From assembly GCF_021155775.2 (NCBI RefSeq), contig NC_060235.2, positions 25,181,598 to 25,245,597 of the forward strand: a DNA stretch of 64,000 nt, read 5' to 3'. A program made the position numbers and the translations under genes. Under the pieces are notes generated by a model. The model worked only from the letters and a program-made list of their open reading frames with translations, searched no databases and was not told the DNA's origin. The stretch's first letter is position 1; each line of letters starts with the position of its first letter. This document shows positions 1 to 13,300 of this stretch, piece after piece. Source of the stretch: Neodiprion pinetum. Lineage: Eukaryota; Arthropoda; Insecta; Hymenoptera; Diprionidae.

Positions 1-123
1 TGGCTGATAATTAAAATCAAATGTGTTCATTCTGACTTATGAACATACAGCCTTTTCTTGTGAAGATTACTGTTTCTGGTGATTTTTTTCACATTGATAA
101 ATCAATTAGTTTGGTTTACTCAC

Positions 124-272
124 CTTGCTGTGCGCCCATAAGTCCAGGTACCATTTGTCCACTGCCAAATTGAGTCCGCATGGCAGCTTGTTGGGCAGAT
201 GGAAAGCCGGAAGGAAACGGGTGCTGTTGTCCAGCCATTTTTGGTTTTAGCGGTAACGAATGTATATGTTAC
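124..272 (-). CDS. First coding exon of an unrecognised Q/G/P-rich protein (partial)
   Basis: The minus strand carries a pyrimidine tract and AG acceptor ending at 273, a short leader, an ATG at 238-236, 38 codons and then a GTGAGT donor at 123-118. The 38 residues read MAGQQHPFPSGFPSAQQAAM and continue with more Gln, Gly, Met and Pro. This low-complexity start resembles the disordered N-termini of transcription or chromatin cofactors, but I do not recognise the family. The rest of the gene lies to the left of the window. It points away from the LEDGF-like gene, whose ATG is 1.24 kb away, so the two are a divergent pair. A start at this ATG is favoured because no upstream in-frame ATG lies in the exon. 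Confidence 0.6.
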
Positions 273-1479
273 CTGAGGGACAAACAAAAACAGAGCTTTG
301 AGACATTACATTTTGAGCAAATATTCGCTACAAAGAAGACACAATTTCGAGGGAACTGTTGGAATGAAACTCTTTTGTGAATGGTTTGTTTTACTTGTAC
401 ACGACAGGAAAAATTATAGAATACCCAACGATACAAATAGAACTTCAAGAAGCAATATTGTAACTGCTGAAAGTTCTGCATATGTTTCGAGGTTATGTAT
501 ATTAATTATTCGCAGGAAGAAATTGTTGTTAAAGAAAAGAAACATTATATAATTACAGAAAAACGACATGCGATAAAATGAGCCATGTGATAACAAAAGT
601 GATGAAGCGAATAAATAGATCAAAATAATTGTATCACTGGCCAACCTAAGATGAAAGTAACGCTTCGTGAAGCGGTCGCATTCTTTGAGTGTTGAAATTA
701 CCTGATTAGACGGGTTGTTTGTGTTGTTACTTCGTGATGTCTTTACACTGTACAGCCTAACATCACTTTGAAACTCCAGTGGCAAAGGACTCGTTTTTCA
801 CTTTTTTTTACAGATTCTGGAACCTCGCGTTCAACTTTGTAAACTGTGTTTAGATTTTTAAAATTTCCGACCGGAATCTGTCCTACCTTTGCCATCCGAA
901 GGAGTACGGAGTTTTGTCTTATATCAGTGACTCTAGTCTCCATGCAACGACCATTCGAGTTCATAAACCGCCAGCACTGCCCCCTTGTTTTTAACCATGG
1001 AACGACAGCAGCGGTCGAAAGTCACGTGACCATCCGCTACGTCCCCCATCGAGCTTGGATACAAGAAGAGGTTGCGAACGTTTTGTTTACCACGACTTGT
1101 AGAAGACATATTTGGATTTTACCGATATTCATGTTTACATCCATGTACGGTGTACGGTTGTGGTGATGCTCAGACCTTGAAACATTGCTAAAATATTGTA
1201 TTTCGAAGTTAATCAATCAAAAAATTCGGCGGGCCGCGAGTACCACTCAGCACGCGCAAGTGACGCAAATACGCAACACCAAGAAGCCGCAGGGCCGCGC
1301 ATTGCGTTGTGTGTGTGTTTCTATACTGTTTTTAGTATCAGGTTTTTGATGAGGTGAAAAGAAGTGCTTGTACCGCAAAACGAAGATATGTTCTTCGTAC
1401 ATTAGCACGGTGTGACTGCTCGTGTTTACATTGAATGAATTATAAGAAGCTTGGATTCGTTCGGTAATATATTCACAAC
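273..1479. promoter_or_regulatory. Divergent promoter region between the unknown minus gene and the LEDGF-like gene
   Basis: This gap must hold 5' noncoding exons and start sites for both neighbours. A palindromic TCACGTGAC lies at 1022-1030, followed by a locally GC-richer segment at about 1230-1320 that stands out from the AT-rich surroundings. The segment from about 1320 to 1479 is the likely 5' UTR of the LEDGF-like gene. I see no TATA box in a convincing place. Exact start sites are inferred, not seen. Confidence 0.45.
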
Positions 1480-4400
1480 ATGGTTAAGCTGCAAAGGAAA
1501 TTTATTGCTGGCGACAAAGTGTTTGCGAAAGTTCGAGGTTACCCACCATGGCCAGCCAAAGTAAGTTTGTTTTTGAACTTAGCGTCTTACGTAATTATTG
1601 TTTTAACTAAATATATTCTACCCTCATTTCATTTCTCGCCATGCCAATGTGTCTGATATTAAACCGCGTCGACATCACGCTAATCGTCAAGCCTCAATGC
1701 GCGTCCGAATTCCAGTGTTGAAATACACAACTACAATTACATACAACTTTATTAATCACCTGCACTATCAACATTTTATACCTATCAGGTGTACAAAAAG
1801 ACCGCCATTATTTTCTTCAACATAGGTTAGCTGATGTCGCACGGAGTCAGCATATTACTACCATCTTAAGAGCGCAACTTATTCCCTTGGAAAAGTTATG
1901 TACTTTATTACCACGGTAACACACATGCACATCATCAGTCCTTGTGGAGGTGGAACGATTTAACCAGCCGCCATATTTCCAACATTCGTAACAATGATGT
2001 CAACTATCTTTAGTCTAATCAAAAAAACTCATTCGAATTAGTGCCTGTACCTTACATCTGTTACCAATCGAGCATACGTCTTTCAGACTGATACCATATG
2101 TCATTTTTTGTTTATGTCCGATTCTCCCTTGTTATGATTCAGTATTAAGCATTTCACTTCCTTCATGCTATGCTCCCTATCAATTTCAGCACCGAATCAA
2201 GGTGAAGTTACTGTTACTATGGTATTGCTGGGACCGAAAATACTTACTTTATGAAAATTGTGACTGAAGGAATATTATTTGCGCTTCTGTGACTGGCTTA
2301 TTATTAAAAATCATATTTCCATTAGCTTCAATCTAATATAATAGTCTTCTTAAGTTCAGAATTTATTGGACGCATGCTAATATTCTATTGCTCATGTTTC
2401 GCAGCAAAAAATTAATTGCACAACGGCTTGTTTGAATAATCTAACACATCTGTAGTGTGTTTAGATGTTATCTCTGCCTACTAGCTTCAGCTGTATTTGA
2501 AATACCGCTTTGGAGCTGTCTTATGCCAAATTACATTTTTTTGTAATTCTCATTTACCAAGTCCAAGGTTTTGCATTAATTGGACAATTTGTATCTTATG
2601 ACAACAGCATTAACTTAAATTGCATTTGATTAGAGACTCAGTCATCTTATAAATTTTCATTTCGAATTAATTATATTTCTAAACATCGTCTTACAACAAT
2701 AGTAAAACCAAATTACTAGTAAGCATTTTTTAAGATGTTCAAGCATATTTAGTTTCAAACTGCGAAAGCGACTTTGTCTCCACAATCAATATTTTTAACT
2801 AAGGTGATACACTTGTGCAAATATTTACATCTCATTTTTAGGTTTGAACTGTTACTGTAATATTAAAATCATATCAACTTGGCAAATTGTAATGGAATTC
2901 AATGTTCGCTTTCCAGTAATGGATGATTCATACCTCAACGCTATTCTAGTTACTGATCTAATGATGTTATTTTTTATTCTCATAGGTCGAAAGTGTCACT
3001 GATGCCAATACAAAGAATGCAAAGTATAATGTTTACTTTTATGGAACAGGTGAAACGTAAGTGTTGTTGTTAAATTTTATATATACCAAAAATGCTGTAT
3101 TTTATTCTAGAAATGAATCAATCAAAGAAATCACAAATTTTTATCTGATTGATTGATTTTCAAATTATTCCTACAAAGCCTTGATTATCGTAAACAATAC
3201 AATCTCTTTAATCATGACAGAGCTGTGTGCAAAGTTGAGGAATTGTTCGCCTATGCGGACAACAAGGCCAAATTTGGCAAGCCTCTGAAACGGAAGTTCT
3301 TTCACGAGGGTTTGCAGGAACTTGAAGATGAACTTGAAAGTGATGGAAATACTCACATCGATAAAGGCCCTGAACCTAAAGGTAGAATTTTTTTCACACA
3401 ATACCGTCAGTCACATATGTATCAATGTGTGTAAAAATTGTAAATGAACAATGTGTTGTAAATAAAGCCATTATTACTTTGAAATTCTAGCCGAATTAAA
3501 AGTTTTTTTGAAAATGGACCGTGTGCATGTGTGTTGATCATCTTTTCTTTCAGACAAGCAGACAACCGACTCATTAGAAGATGGTAATTCTACAGAACAG
3601 TTGTTAACAGTGAGTGCATCTGATAATGCACCGGATAGTGATGCAGAGGGTGGTGCCTTAGTAATCGATGAGGGTGAAAAAAAAAAGACTGTTAAACGGA
3701 AAGCATCGTCAACCCCAGCTGCGTCTAACACAAATTCATCTACACCTTCCAGTAATCAAGTAAGATATTTCAATCCTAATTATTAAGATAACTTGTGCAG
3801 GTAGTTCGTGCCAAGTACTATGTACAATATTATTTTCATATAGAACTATGCTTGAGTGTATGTTGTTTTTTCTACTAAGTAGTAATACTTCTTAATAGAT
3901 TATCAATTAGGGAGAATCCGTAAATTTGTGCACATAATATTGAGAAATACGATGTTGCAATATGGATCCCAAGAATAAATCAGGAACTGCCGATGTATTT
4001 TTTTCAAGCATGAAAGATACATGCGATAATTCCGTACATTAGAGAAAATCCATATTTTATAAGATAATAGAAATGCGAGGGATAAAAACTCCATGCAAAG
4101 CTCATTTGCTGTTATTTTTTCGTGTTGATAAGTATGCAAAGACAAAATTACTGTTTACTCCATGTATGCTATAAATAGCTATTGATATCAAACAGGCCAC
4201 GCCAGAAGTGAAAAAAAAACGTGGTGGACGTACCAAGGCTACGTCTCTTATTGCTGGGGAAACACCTAATAAGCATGAAAGCTTGCTTGTCGGTCAAGAT
4301 GACGATATGCCTAGCAAAGAAGTTGTCAGTCGCAGTGGTAGGAAAATTAAGCCCAAACGTTTTGCCGATTTCTCCAGTTCCGACAAGGATACTGAAAAAT

Positions 4401-6567
4401 ATGGTAATTGTCTCACATTTTTTTACTCTTATAAAAGTGCTTCTTTCTATTCCTGCGTTATTTATTTATCGTTAATTCCATCAAATTTGAAATAGATAAA
4501 ATTTTTCTATTCATTTCAGATAATTCCGCAAGTCCTAGAGTATTGGGAAAAGGTAAACTTGAGGATACTAGTGTCAAAGAAGTATCTCCACCTAGAGACT
4601 CTAATAAAGCTAATAAAATCAGTGCAGCAGAAAGTTAGTATAAAAAGTTATTTTCGTTATATTGGCCAGTTCTTTAATGACCCCTATTAATGCAATTTAG
4701 TGATACCAAAAAAAAAAAAAAAATTTGCATCTATGAGATTTATCTAAACTACTTTCTGCAGAGAAAATTGATGAAACGAATGAAATGGAAACTGATGGCG
4801 AGTCCTTTTCCACAACCAAGTCTGCAGATACACAGGGTCGCTTTTTGTTGGCTCGCACTTTTGCCGGGGAATATGTTGGCATTAAACTAGATGTGGACAG
4901 GCCCAAATCCTTTGAAAATGAAAATGCACGAACACAATGGGATTGGGAGACTGCGACAAGTGCAATGAAATTAAAAGCACAACTGGAGAGCGGTGCAATT
5001 TTACCAGAGCAAGTAAAGAACTCCTTGGATTTTAATGTACATGCTTCTGGTGATGATACAAAAACGTCCAAAGACAACGTTTTACATCACAAAAAATACA
5101 AACTAAGGTAAGAGACTTTTCAGTTTTTGAAAGTAGTCAATTTCACTAAGTTATATTCTTATGCCTTGAGCCTCATGAGTAACGTAAAATTGGTACAGAA
5201 ATTTGATTAACATGATCCAGTAAATTGAGATCACTTCGAGAATTTTCTAGACGAGCATTTATCAGTTATAAAAAAATGGATGATATTTTATGGTAACATA
5301 TTTTTGATAGGTGGCTGCGCATAGAGTCACAGCTATTGCAATTGGATGCACAAATCAAGTCAAACCTTGCCTTGGACAAAGCAGATGCTGACAAATGTTT
5401 ACACGCTATGGATGACATGCTTGCACTCCCAATTGATCCCCTTATGCTTAAAAAACACCCGCATATTGTTGAGACTGTCAGAAGGGTAAGATTCATCATT
5501 TACCATAGGTAAAAATAAAAATTTATATCTGGAAAATATATTTAAATCTCATCTTTTCATATATTTCTGTATTTCAGTTGCGGAGATATATTGGAAACCT
5601 AGCTGAGTGGAAATTGACCGAGGAAGAAGCAGTAAGCATTTCAATATTTTTCATAAAATACAATGGACATGCTGTCTAAAAAATCATATCAAATAATGAA
5701 ATAATGATGGAATAAAAGTTTGATAACAGTGAATGAAGTCTTCCAGGTTTAATTTCACGAAACTAATTTATTCTCTTATCTAATTTTGTTTGTAAACAAA
5801 TTCTCTACGAATTTCACGATTAGGATTTTTCGTTTTTCTAGCTTGATGGTCTAGTACTACTGCGTCACTTATCTACTTCGAATTCACTGTATCTTGACTT
5901 GAAACAATGTTTTATCGAAGGTTCTCGAGAATTTTCCCAAACGAAAATGCTTTGATTTGCATTCATATTTGGCTCTTTCCTCAATTGAATAAAGCTCGTA
6001 CAAAACTCTACTTTTCGTGTAAAATTGAGAATGTAAAATATTTTTTTCATTTCAGGCTGTTTTCAAACAAAAAGCGGAACAGATTAAGCAAAAGGCTGAA
6101 CATATATATAACAAATTTAAGGTTAGCGCAACATCATTTTATCTGCACGTAGCACAAAAATAAAGCTACATTTCCTGTGCGTCAGCGGCGCAGTAACCTG
6201 TTTTGAAGCAAATACTTTATTACTACATGCGTACGTTTTCTCCACAGGCTATGTTTACCATATCAGGAGGGCAAACGTTTTGGCAATCATTTTCTGATCA
6301 GGTCATTCATTTCAAAGAATTGACAAAAGATATGCCTGAGGAAACAATGTTTTCCCTCATGGCTGACCCCTCACATCCTGGTGAGTGATACATTACTTGT
6401 ACACATGTATTCAGTTCAATAGTTTTATGTTTCATTCAAACTTTACAGCTAAACTTGAAATAAGTTCCCATTCAGTATCTAGATCTAGAAAAAACCCAAC
6501 TGTTTTCTACAATCAAAGCTTTATAAATGGAGCACCAATTAAAGGTGCTGTTGGAAGCAAGGCGTAA
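1480..6567 (+). CDS. LEDGF/p75-like (JASPer-type) PWWP and integrase-binding-domain chromatin protein
   Basis: Coding exons: 1480-1560, 2986-3056, 3221-3381, 3554-3759, 4196-4403, 4520-4633, 4762-5107, 5311-5485, 5578-5631, 6056-6121, 6248-6380, 6449-6567; total 577 aa. Residues 1-90 form a PWWP domain (FIAGDKVFAKVRGYPPWPAK, then YNVYFYGTGETAVCKVEEL), which in this family reads methylated H3K36 in nucleosomes. A long charged, Ser/Lys-rich linker follows. Residues about 396-520 match the LEDGF integrase-binding domain (LRIESQLLQLDAQIKSNLAL, then DKADADKCLHAMDDMLALP), the fold that binds short motifs in transcription and chromatin partners. The Asp of the human KID motif is kept (LD here), and the human RRF position is RRY. 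The order PWWP-linker-IBD marks LEDGF/HRP2 (Drosophila JASPer) and not plain HDGF. A second terminal exon gives another tail. Confidence 0.93.
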
Positions 6568-6754
6568 TTTTATGTTTATTCAAAAATTGCTGTAGGACAT
6601 TCATTGTAATTTACTCTCGTTTTATGATTTGTAAGAAAATATACACACTGTGGTTGTCAACTGTTTTTCTGATCTGTTAAGAATACTGTTTGTTCTTCAA
6701 ACTTTACTTTGTATTTATTTGTGATTACGTTCAGATGTGCTGTTCATTTTCCAG

Positions 6755-6864
6755 TTACAGAAAGAGCCTTTCCTCTAGACTCTTTACGAGATGGTGCCAG
6801 TGATCAAACAGAAAGTATAAATGAAACTGGTCTAGGTGAGGAAGCAGGAGGTTCAGAACCTTAG
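6755..6864 (+). CDS. Alternative last coding exon of the LEDGF-like gene
   Basis: An acceptor (TTTTCCAG) ends at 6754. Spliced to the same phase-1 donor after 6380 as the 6449-6567 exon, it reads in frame as DPSHPVTERAFPLDSLRDGA and onward to a TAG at 6862-6864, giving a protein of 574 aa. The reading frame stays open for 110 nt and carries an acidic Ser/Asp/Glu-rich tail in place of the basic Ser/Arg tail of the other form. Use of this exon is inferred from splice signals and frame; it could also be reached by a donor GTGAGG at 6836 leading further on. Confidence 0.5.
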
Positions 6865-9544
6865 ACAAGTCTTATCTCTATGGAGTATGAAACCAAATCA
6901 CATCAGATACGGTATGCACAGACTTCATGTTGCTTATCATATTTTTACCCATCAGAGGCGAAGAAACATTTCAAATAACCAAATTTTGTTGCACTTTTAT
7001 GATTTTTTTTTTACCGTCGAAGCACATCATGTAAAAATGTGTATTAGTAAAAATTGAAGCACGAAATTCGTTATTTCATTTCCTACAGCATTATATGTTT
7101 TTACTAATATGATTTTGTGCTTTTGCATTGTTGCTTTAGCAGGTCATTCAAGTATTACACAATGTTAAATACGATATTCCTCGGCTTTGTAACAGGTTTA
7201 TGAGAAGCAACATGTGATTTAAGTAAAGTTGACTGGTTGTGCTACACATGGATGAACCAGGAAGACAATGCCTTTCATTATAATATCGTTAGATTATTCT
7301 ATTAAAATTTCTCTTTTCTCAATTCATCTCTTTCCTTTCCCTGATATATTGAAGATTCTTTATTGAAGTTCGTACAACTTTGGACGCTGCCAAAGAAAAT
7401 ACTTTTTTGTAACGCATACATGTATACACAGTTGTCATTTCTCAGTTCTCAACAACAATATCTATTGTCAACTCTTTTAATTCAATTTGTTACACAATTA
7501 TTAGGAATTAAAGTAAATAAGATTGTAAGTTTGTAAATATAAAATTACGTGCTTGACTGTGAGTAGTGGTCACGTACGTTTGTATTCTATGAACAGTTGA
7601 CATGCGATAAACTTAATCGAACTATGCAAACAGAGTATTTTTATGGCATATGTAATTCGTTTATTGCACTAGTTGATTCTCGTGTTCAGAAATCAAAACC
7701 TTACTTAATTTAACCCTTTAAGCCAGCGGTTTCTTATTCTAAAAGCACTGTTAGTATTTATTCTTCGCGTTTTGCCATTCACACCTCAATACATGAAATA
7801 TTTCACAGGTTCAGTTATCTGATGTATTATTGAATCGACTTATAAATACACTTCTATCTAAATAATAATAGCAACCAAGTATAAAAAATTTGCAGAAATT
7901 AATTAGGTTTTTTGTAACAACAAACGTTCTCTAGATATGTATGGTATTGATATCGAATTTTTTTATCATTCTGGGCTGTTAATCATGTTCTCTTACGCTT
8001 TTGTGTCATAAGTGTGTTATTTCATGACGCGAATACTCCAAGTTCACAAGTTTAATGCAAACATAAATTCATGGTCATTTTGTGAAAGTTACATTTTTGA
8101 TTTGCATTATTTTTGTCAAGCAGCTAGAAGTTAGATTACTAACTTCAAACAATGCAGTACATATCTCATGATCATGTTTCCTAATTAATTACATTTTACT
8201 TCATTATTAGCAGAATTGAATGCGTTTTTTTGGTAAAGATGCCATGCTTACTGTATCTCCTCATTGAATATTCCTTATTGACAAGATACTTTAGTTTGTA
8301 AAGAAATACAAGGAAGAAAGAGTCGATAGTAACATGGTATAACGGTTTCTTCAATTGTTCTTAATGAACTGTATAGCCTGAATAATTACATATCAGGCAA
8401 CGGTACTTTGACCAAACGAAATAAAATATCCCAAATCTGATTGTTGTCCCGCAAACTTCACGATTTACTATTTATCTGTCAGAGTTTTCGTTGAAGTGTT
8501 ATGACATTACTCGAATGGGTATTGACACTAACATGTATATCTTTAAAATAAGCACAACAATAACGAAATATGAGGATGCACTTATTGCCACCTAGTTTTT
8601 GACAAAGATTAAAAAAAAAAAATTGGATCGTCAAAGGATATATCTAACAAGCCTTTAGAGCACATTGACAATATGTATACATTATTACATCGCTCTTTAT
8701 TCATCCCTGTGAGAATGTTCTTCATTTAATAACGTTACAATTTAGTTAGTTATATCTTTGAGTATGGTAGACATAGTTTAACGTTTGCAGTAATGTAAGG
8801 GAAAAAAATTGATAATTTTACAGCGAAGGTTGAAGTAAGGAGACCATTTCAAATATCTCATTTTGAAGTGCTTATTTCAATTGTAATCATATTTTGAATA
8901 AAAAATGTTTAAAATAACATTCTATTGGCTTTTAATTGAACATGTACTCTTTACACATTCCACTCCCAAATATTATACCTGTAAATGTATGTGCATACGC
9001 TGAAAAACATCTCAAGTTATTGCTTGTTTAAAATTTTCGGTGCTAAATTAGACTGATTTTAATGGCAACCGATGGTGCTGAATTTGGATTGTTGCTGTAC
9101 AATAAATCCAAGACAAAAAAATCCACAGCGGTCATAAGAAAAACAATGCTTTCGGAACGTAAACAACCCCTCTGCCCCAACCTACATGAGTGACAAATAT
9201 AGAGCGGGAATGTCTTTTAACTCTACCCTGAAGAGCCTACCACTCTAGAGCAAGCGAGAGCAATTTAGCCTTTGCTGGGGAACGATTGCAAATTGTCTAC
9301 TTCGCCAATTGAGAGATAAAGAAACTGCACTGTTGCTTATACCTCTGCCGATGTCTCACGTAACGAAGTGGGGAAATTATAAATATAACTCACAAAATGA
9401 CGTCGCATGGAGCCAATGATAGGGCTCCGTATCAACGTATACAATGAGACTCCGCCTTAATAGACAGACACCCGCAACGCAGGCCACCGCAGATCCCGTA
9501 ACAACACATGCCTGCAGTATTGGAAAATCGGTGATTAATGCGAT
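6865..9544. other. LEDGF-like 3' UTR and intergenic DNA
   Basis: No coding exon is visible. The first part is presumably 3' UTR; AATAAA-type signals occur, for example near 8897. The rest is AT-rich with short A/T runs and no clear repeat. From about 9130 the base composition becomes less AT-rich towards the Nup98-96 promoter. Confidence 0.5.
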
Positions 9545-10325
9545 TTTCTGTATTGTGGCGGTGTGCTTATTGCAAACCGTGTTCTATTAGTGAGTAGTTA
9601 AGTTTTGGTAATTATTGCGAGTAATTAGCAAGGTGCGATACGTCAGAGCAGTAAGTAAATGAAAATATTCGTCACATCTCTAATTGCGCCATTTCTGCAT
9701 CTAACATAACCTAAATTGTTTGTATGCTATTGAATAAGATTCATCATTTTCAATATGTTATCCGTCTTTTCCATTAAATGACGAACACCTACGGCTTCCA
9801 TGTGTTTTGTAAACAAGGATTGTTCGTAAATGTTAGCGGGGTCGAAGGTATGTAATAAGTGTGATGCAGCTATCTACTTGCGAATGACTCACAGGCATAC
9901 AATTACTGCAAAATTCTTTTTCGTTGATATTTTTACTCTATATACATATATAGGTATATATATCGTTGGCTCACGAGTACTGATTGATGATATTTCACGT
10001 GTTGGCAATAATTTATAACCATCATATTTTATCAACATTTCTAATACGTATGTATCGTAATGAATTAATAGATCAGGAAATAAATAATCTCTTCTCTCAC
10101 AAGTATTTTGAAGAATTACCAGGCATCTTTATTTATCACAAATGTCAATGAGTGTCACTACTGCGGTAACAATCAGATGATCACGGTCATTTATATTAGT
10201 TGCAAGTATTCGGAATTATATTTACCTTTTACACTTATACATTTCTTTATTTGATGATTGATGCCATAATTTTGAACATTTTAGAAAGCTGCGGATAGTC
10301 CTTGTGCTAAATACGGTCATTAAAA
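9545..10325 (+). promoter_or_regulatory. Nup98-96 promoter and 5' UTR exons
   Basis: A likely noncoding first exon ends at 9650 before a strong GTAAGT donor. A second exon starts at 10285 after the acceptor ACATTTTAG and carries the start codon at 10326. The intervening 634 bp is then a 5' UTR intron. The donor and acceptor are seen; the transcription start is inferred. A TCACGTAAC variant of the CACGTGAC motif lies upstream, near 9356. Confidence 0.45.
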
Positions 10326-13300
10326 ATGTTTGGACAATCTGCTAATACTTCATTTGGTAAGTACCAATAAATTTTTTGTTCCTTATCTGCTTATTAATGC
10401 ATTGGGTGCCTTTAACGAAATACTAAATTAATTTTATTTTAAACCCATCCATTATCCTGTTCTCGCTTGAACTGAGTCTGATCTAATCAGTTGTTGTTAC
10501 TCTCCTTAAATATAAAGTGGTTACTTGAATAACTCCCTTTATTTAGTTGAAATTATGTGATACGCTCTGGAACTACAATAATGTAATTTGCATGAGTTTA
10601 ATTTACGTCAGTAATTTCAAAGCAAAACGTTCTTTGAAACGTTATTACATGAAAATTGTCCTAATGAAACCGCAGTCAAACAACACAATCATATTTTCTT
10701 TACCACAATGTAAGAACTCATGTCATGCTTGATCCAATGCTCGGACAATATATCTATCACTTAATTTACCTGAATACCTGAACAGTTGAGTTAGGTGATA
10801 ATAAAAATAAAATTTCAATTTTTTCAAATAATTACCACACGAAAGCCGTAGTAACCATTTTTTCATTAGAGCAAACTTACACTGAATCCCTTGCCGCCAG
10901 AGTCAGTCTGTGAAAGTAGTGGCCAACTACCAGCCCTGCACGTCCCAACATAAAGAACGTCTGTGCTGTATTAATTGTCACTTATTGATAAGAAATAGTT
11001 GTTTTAACAATCGAAATTTCATGCTTCAATTTTATTCTAAACATGGTATTCTGTTCATTGATGCCTGCATAAAACGTTATGCTATAATTTGATGTCTGTT
11101 AATGGTGAGCTGGTACCTTTGTACTTAAAAATTAATAAATATAGGAGGGTTTGGTGCAGGGACCCAGAGTAGCCCATTTAGTCAATCTCCATTTGGAAAA
11201 CCCATCACAACAACGAGTTTTGGTGGTACAGCAGCACCAGTGTTCGGCAGTACCAACAATTCTCTGTTCGGCGCAAAGCCTGCGGGAGCGACGACAGGCG
11301 GACTATTTGGCAATACGGCAGCTACACCTGCTTTTGGACAACCAGCCACCAGTCAGTCATCATTTGGAGGTAATTTCTCAAAATGAATCGTCTATTATCA
11401 ATTCTGTTTACTTTATATGATTAAGAACTCTGTATTGTTATAAACGTAGTTCTAGCGAAACTGTTTACGATATGATATCTGTCATATATTTCTGCTATGA
11501 TAAAAAAAATAGATAAGAAGTTTCAAATTTACTTAATATTATATGATTACGTATTATAAATGAAAATTATCCAATCGTGCATAATTTCAGGATTCAGTAA
11601 CCCAAATACGAACACCGGTCTCTTTGGTAATCAGCAAAATGCAAACACCAGTCTATTTGGAACAAGCAATCCTACCCCTGCTTTTGGTCAAGGAACTAAA
11701 CCAGCAGGGTTTGGCTTTGGGAGTTCAGCTGGAACAGGATTATTTGGACAAACACAGCAACCTACTCAACAAACTGCACCGTCCCTTTTTGCACCATCCA
11801 ATACAGCTGCAAATACCAGCTTATTTGGAGCTACAACTGGTAAATTAACCCAATGCTGATGAAAGTATTTCATTTAGGTATTCATCAAATCTTGTCAATC
11901 ATATTTCATTGTACAGGATTTGCTGGAAATAATACTGCAGGTGGGATGAGTGGTACAGTGGTGAAATTTAACCCTCTTACTGGTACTGATACAATGATAA
12001 AAAATGGCGTTACCCAAACCATATCAACTCGACACTATTGCATTACTTGCATGAAGGAATACGAAGGAAAATCTCTGGAGGAATTGCGTTTAGAAGACTA
12101 CACAGCAGGTCGTAAGGGACAAGTTCAAGGTAAGCTTTTCATCCTCGTATAAACTTTGGCAAACGGCAATGTTGACAACAACTTTTCAGTAACTCTTCAG
12201 TAACTTTAGGTGATATATGACCGAAAATTTTTCGAAATACGGACTTGTACTTTATTTTTCAATTCTTCTGTGGCTAGACAGCCAAAAAACAAATTTCACA
12301 CGCACATATATGAGATTGAGCAACAGAATCCAGCTGTATCTGAGCATATACTGAGAAAAAATACTGAAGATTCTGTAAAAGATTAGCTACACAGGCTTCG
12401 TACTTCCCATCAAAATTGGAGTTGAAGTAAAGATGAACATTCCTCTTTGAGAAATATAAATCCCAAAAAAAAATAGTAAATATTAATAATACTAAGATTT
12501 TCGGAAACTAGAATATTGACATCTTTCAATACATTTCACGATTTATTTAGGATTTTGATTACAGTGAAGCCTGGTTTATGCATGACTCACTTATACATTT
12601 TTCTCATTAGTATATTTAATCACCTTAGTCCTGGTAGTTTATGCTCATACAAATCTTGTAAAAAAGTCTCGTTTGCACGTCACTTATTCCAATCACCGTA
12701 TAAAATATTTTGGCAAAGAAGGGAAATTTTAGTAGACAACCCAGAAAAGTCTAGGAACGTAAATCCTTTGCAGCCATCTAATAATGCATCTGCATTAAAA
12801 TTTTCCGGCAATTATGCCAATTCTATCGCAATTTTTCAATTTCGATTGAAGAAGTGCTTCGATTTTGTGCATTAATAATACTGTTCTTTATTTAGGGACA
12901 CAAACCACTGGACTGTTTGGGTCAGCAGCCCAACCTTCACTATTTTCTAACACAGGCGTTAACACAAGCACAGCAAATACAGGTAAGACCACTGATTGGG
13001 TTTTTTTTAAACTTAGGCTTGCATGATAGTCAAGGTTTAAAGTTTTTGATACCAAATATTCAAATACTTCAAATTGATCGATGTAATTTATAGTTTGAAA
13101 CAGATAAGTAAGTCGTGCCCTGAGCTAACAATAATGCGGATTAGGGGATTTGAAAGTTGATTTGTTGAAATTTAGAAATTATCTGATTAATTATAACTTC
13201 GATTCCAACTTACAATAAAAATTTTCTAGGTTTTGGGGCAACTACAACTGGTTTTGGAGGAACAAGTCAGCCCACAGCAAACACTGGTTTATTTGGAAAA

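Noticed and set aside
743..964. 73-codon minus-strand open frame upstream of the unknown gene
   Set aside because: It could be part of a 5' UTR exon, but nothing supports translation, and the coding start with good context is at 238.
12516..12875. 119-codon open frame between Nup98-96 exons 4 and 5
   Set aside because: It is intronic, has no recognisable domain, and the flanking exons splice in phase without it.
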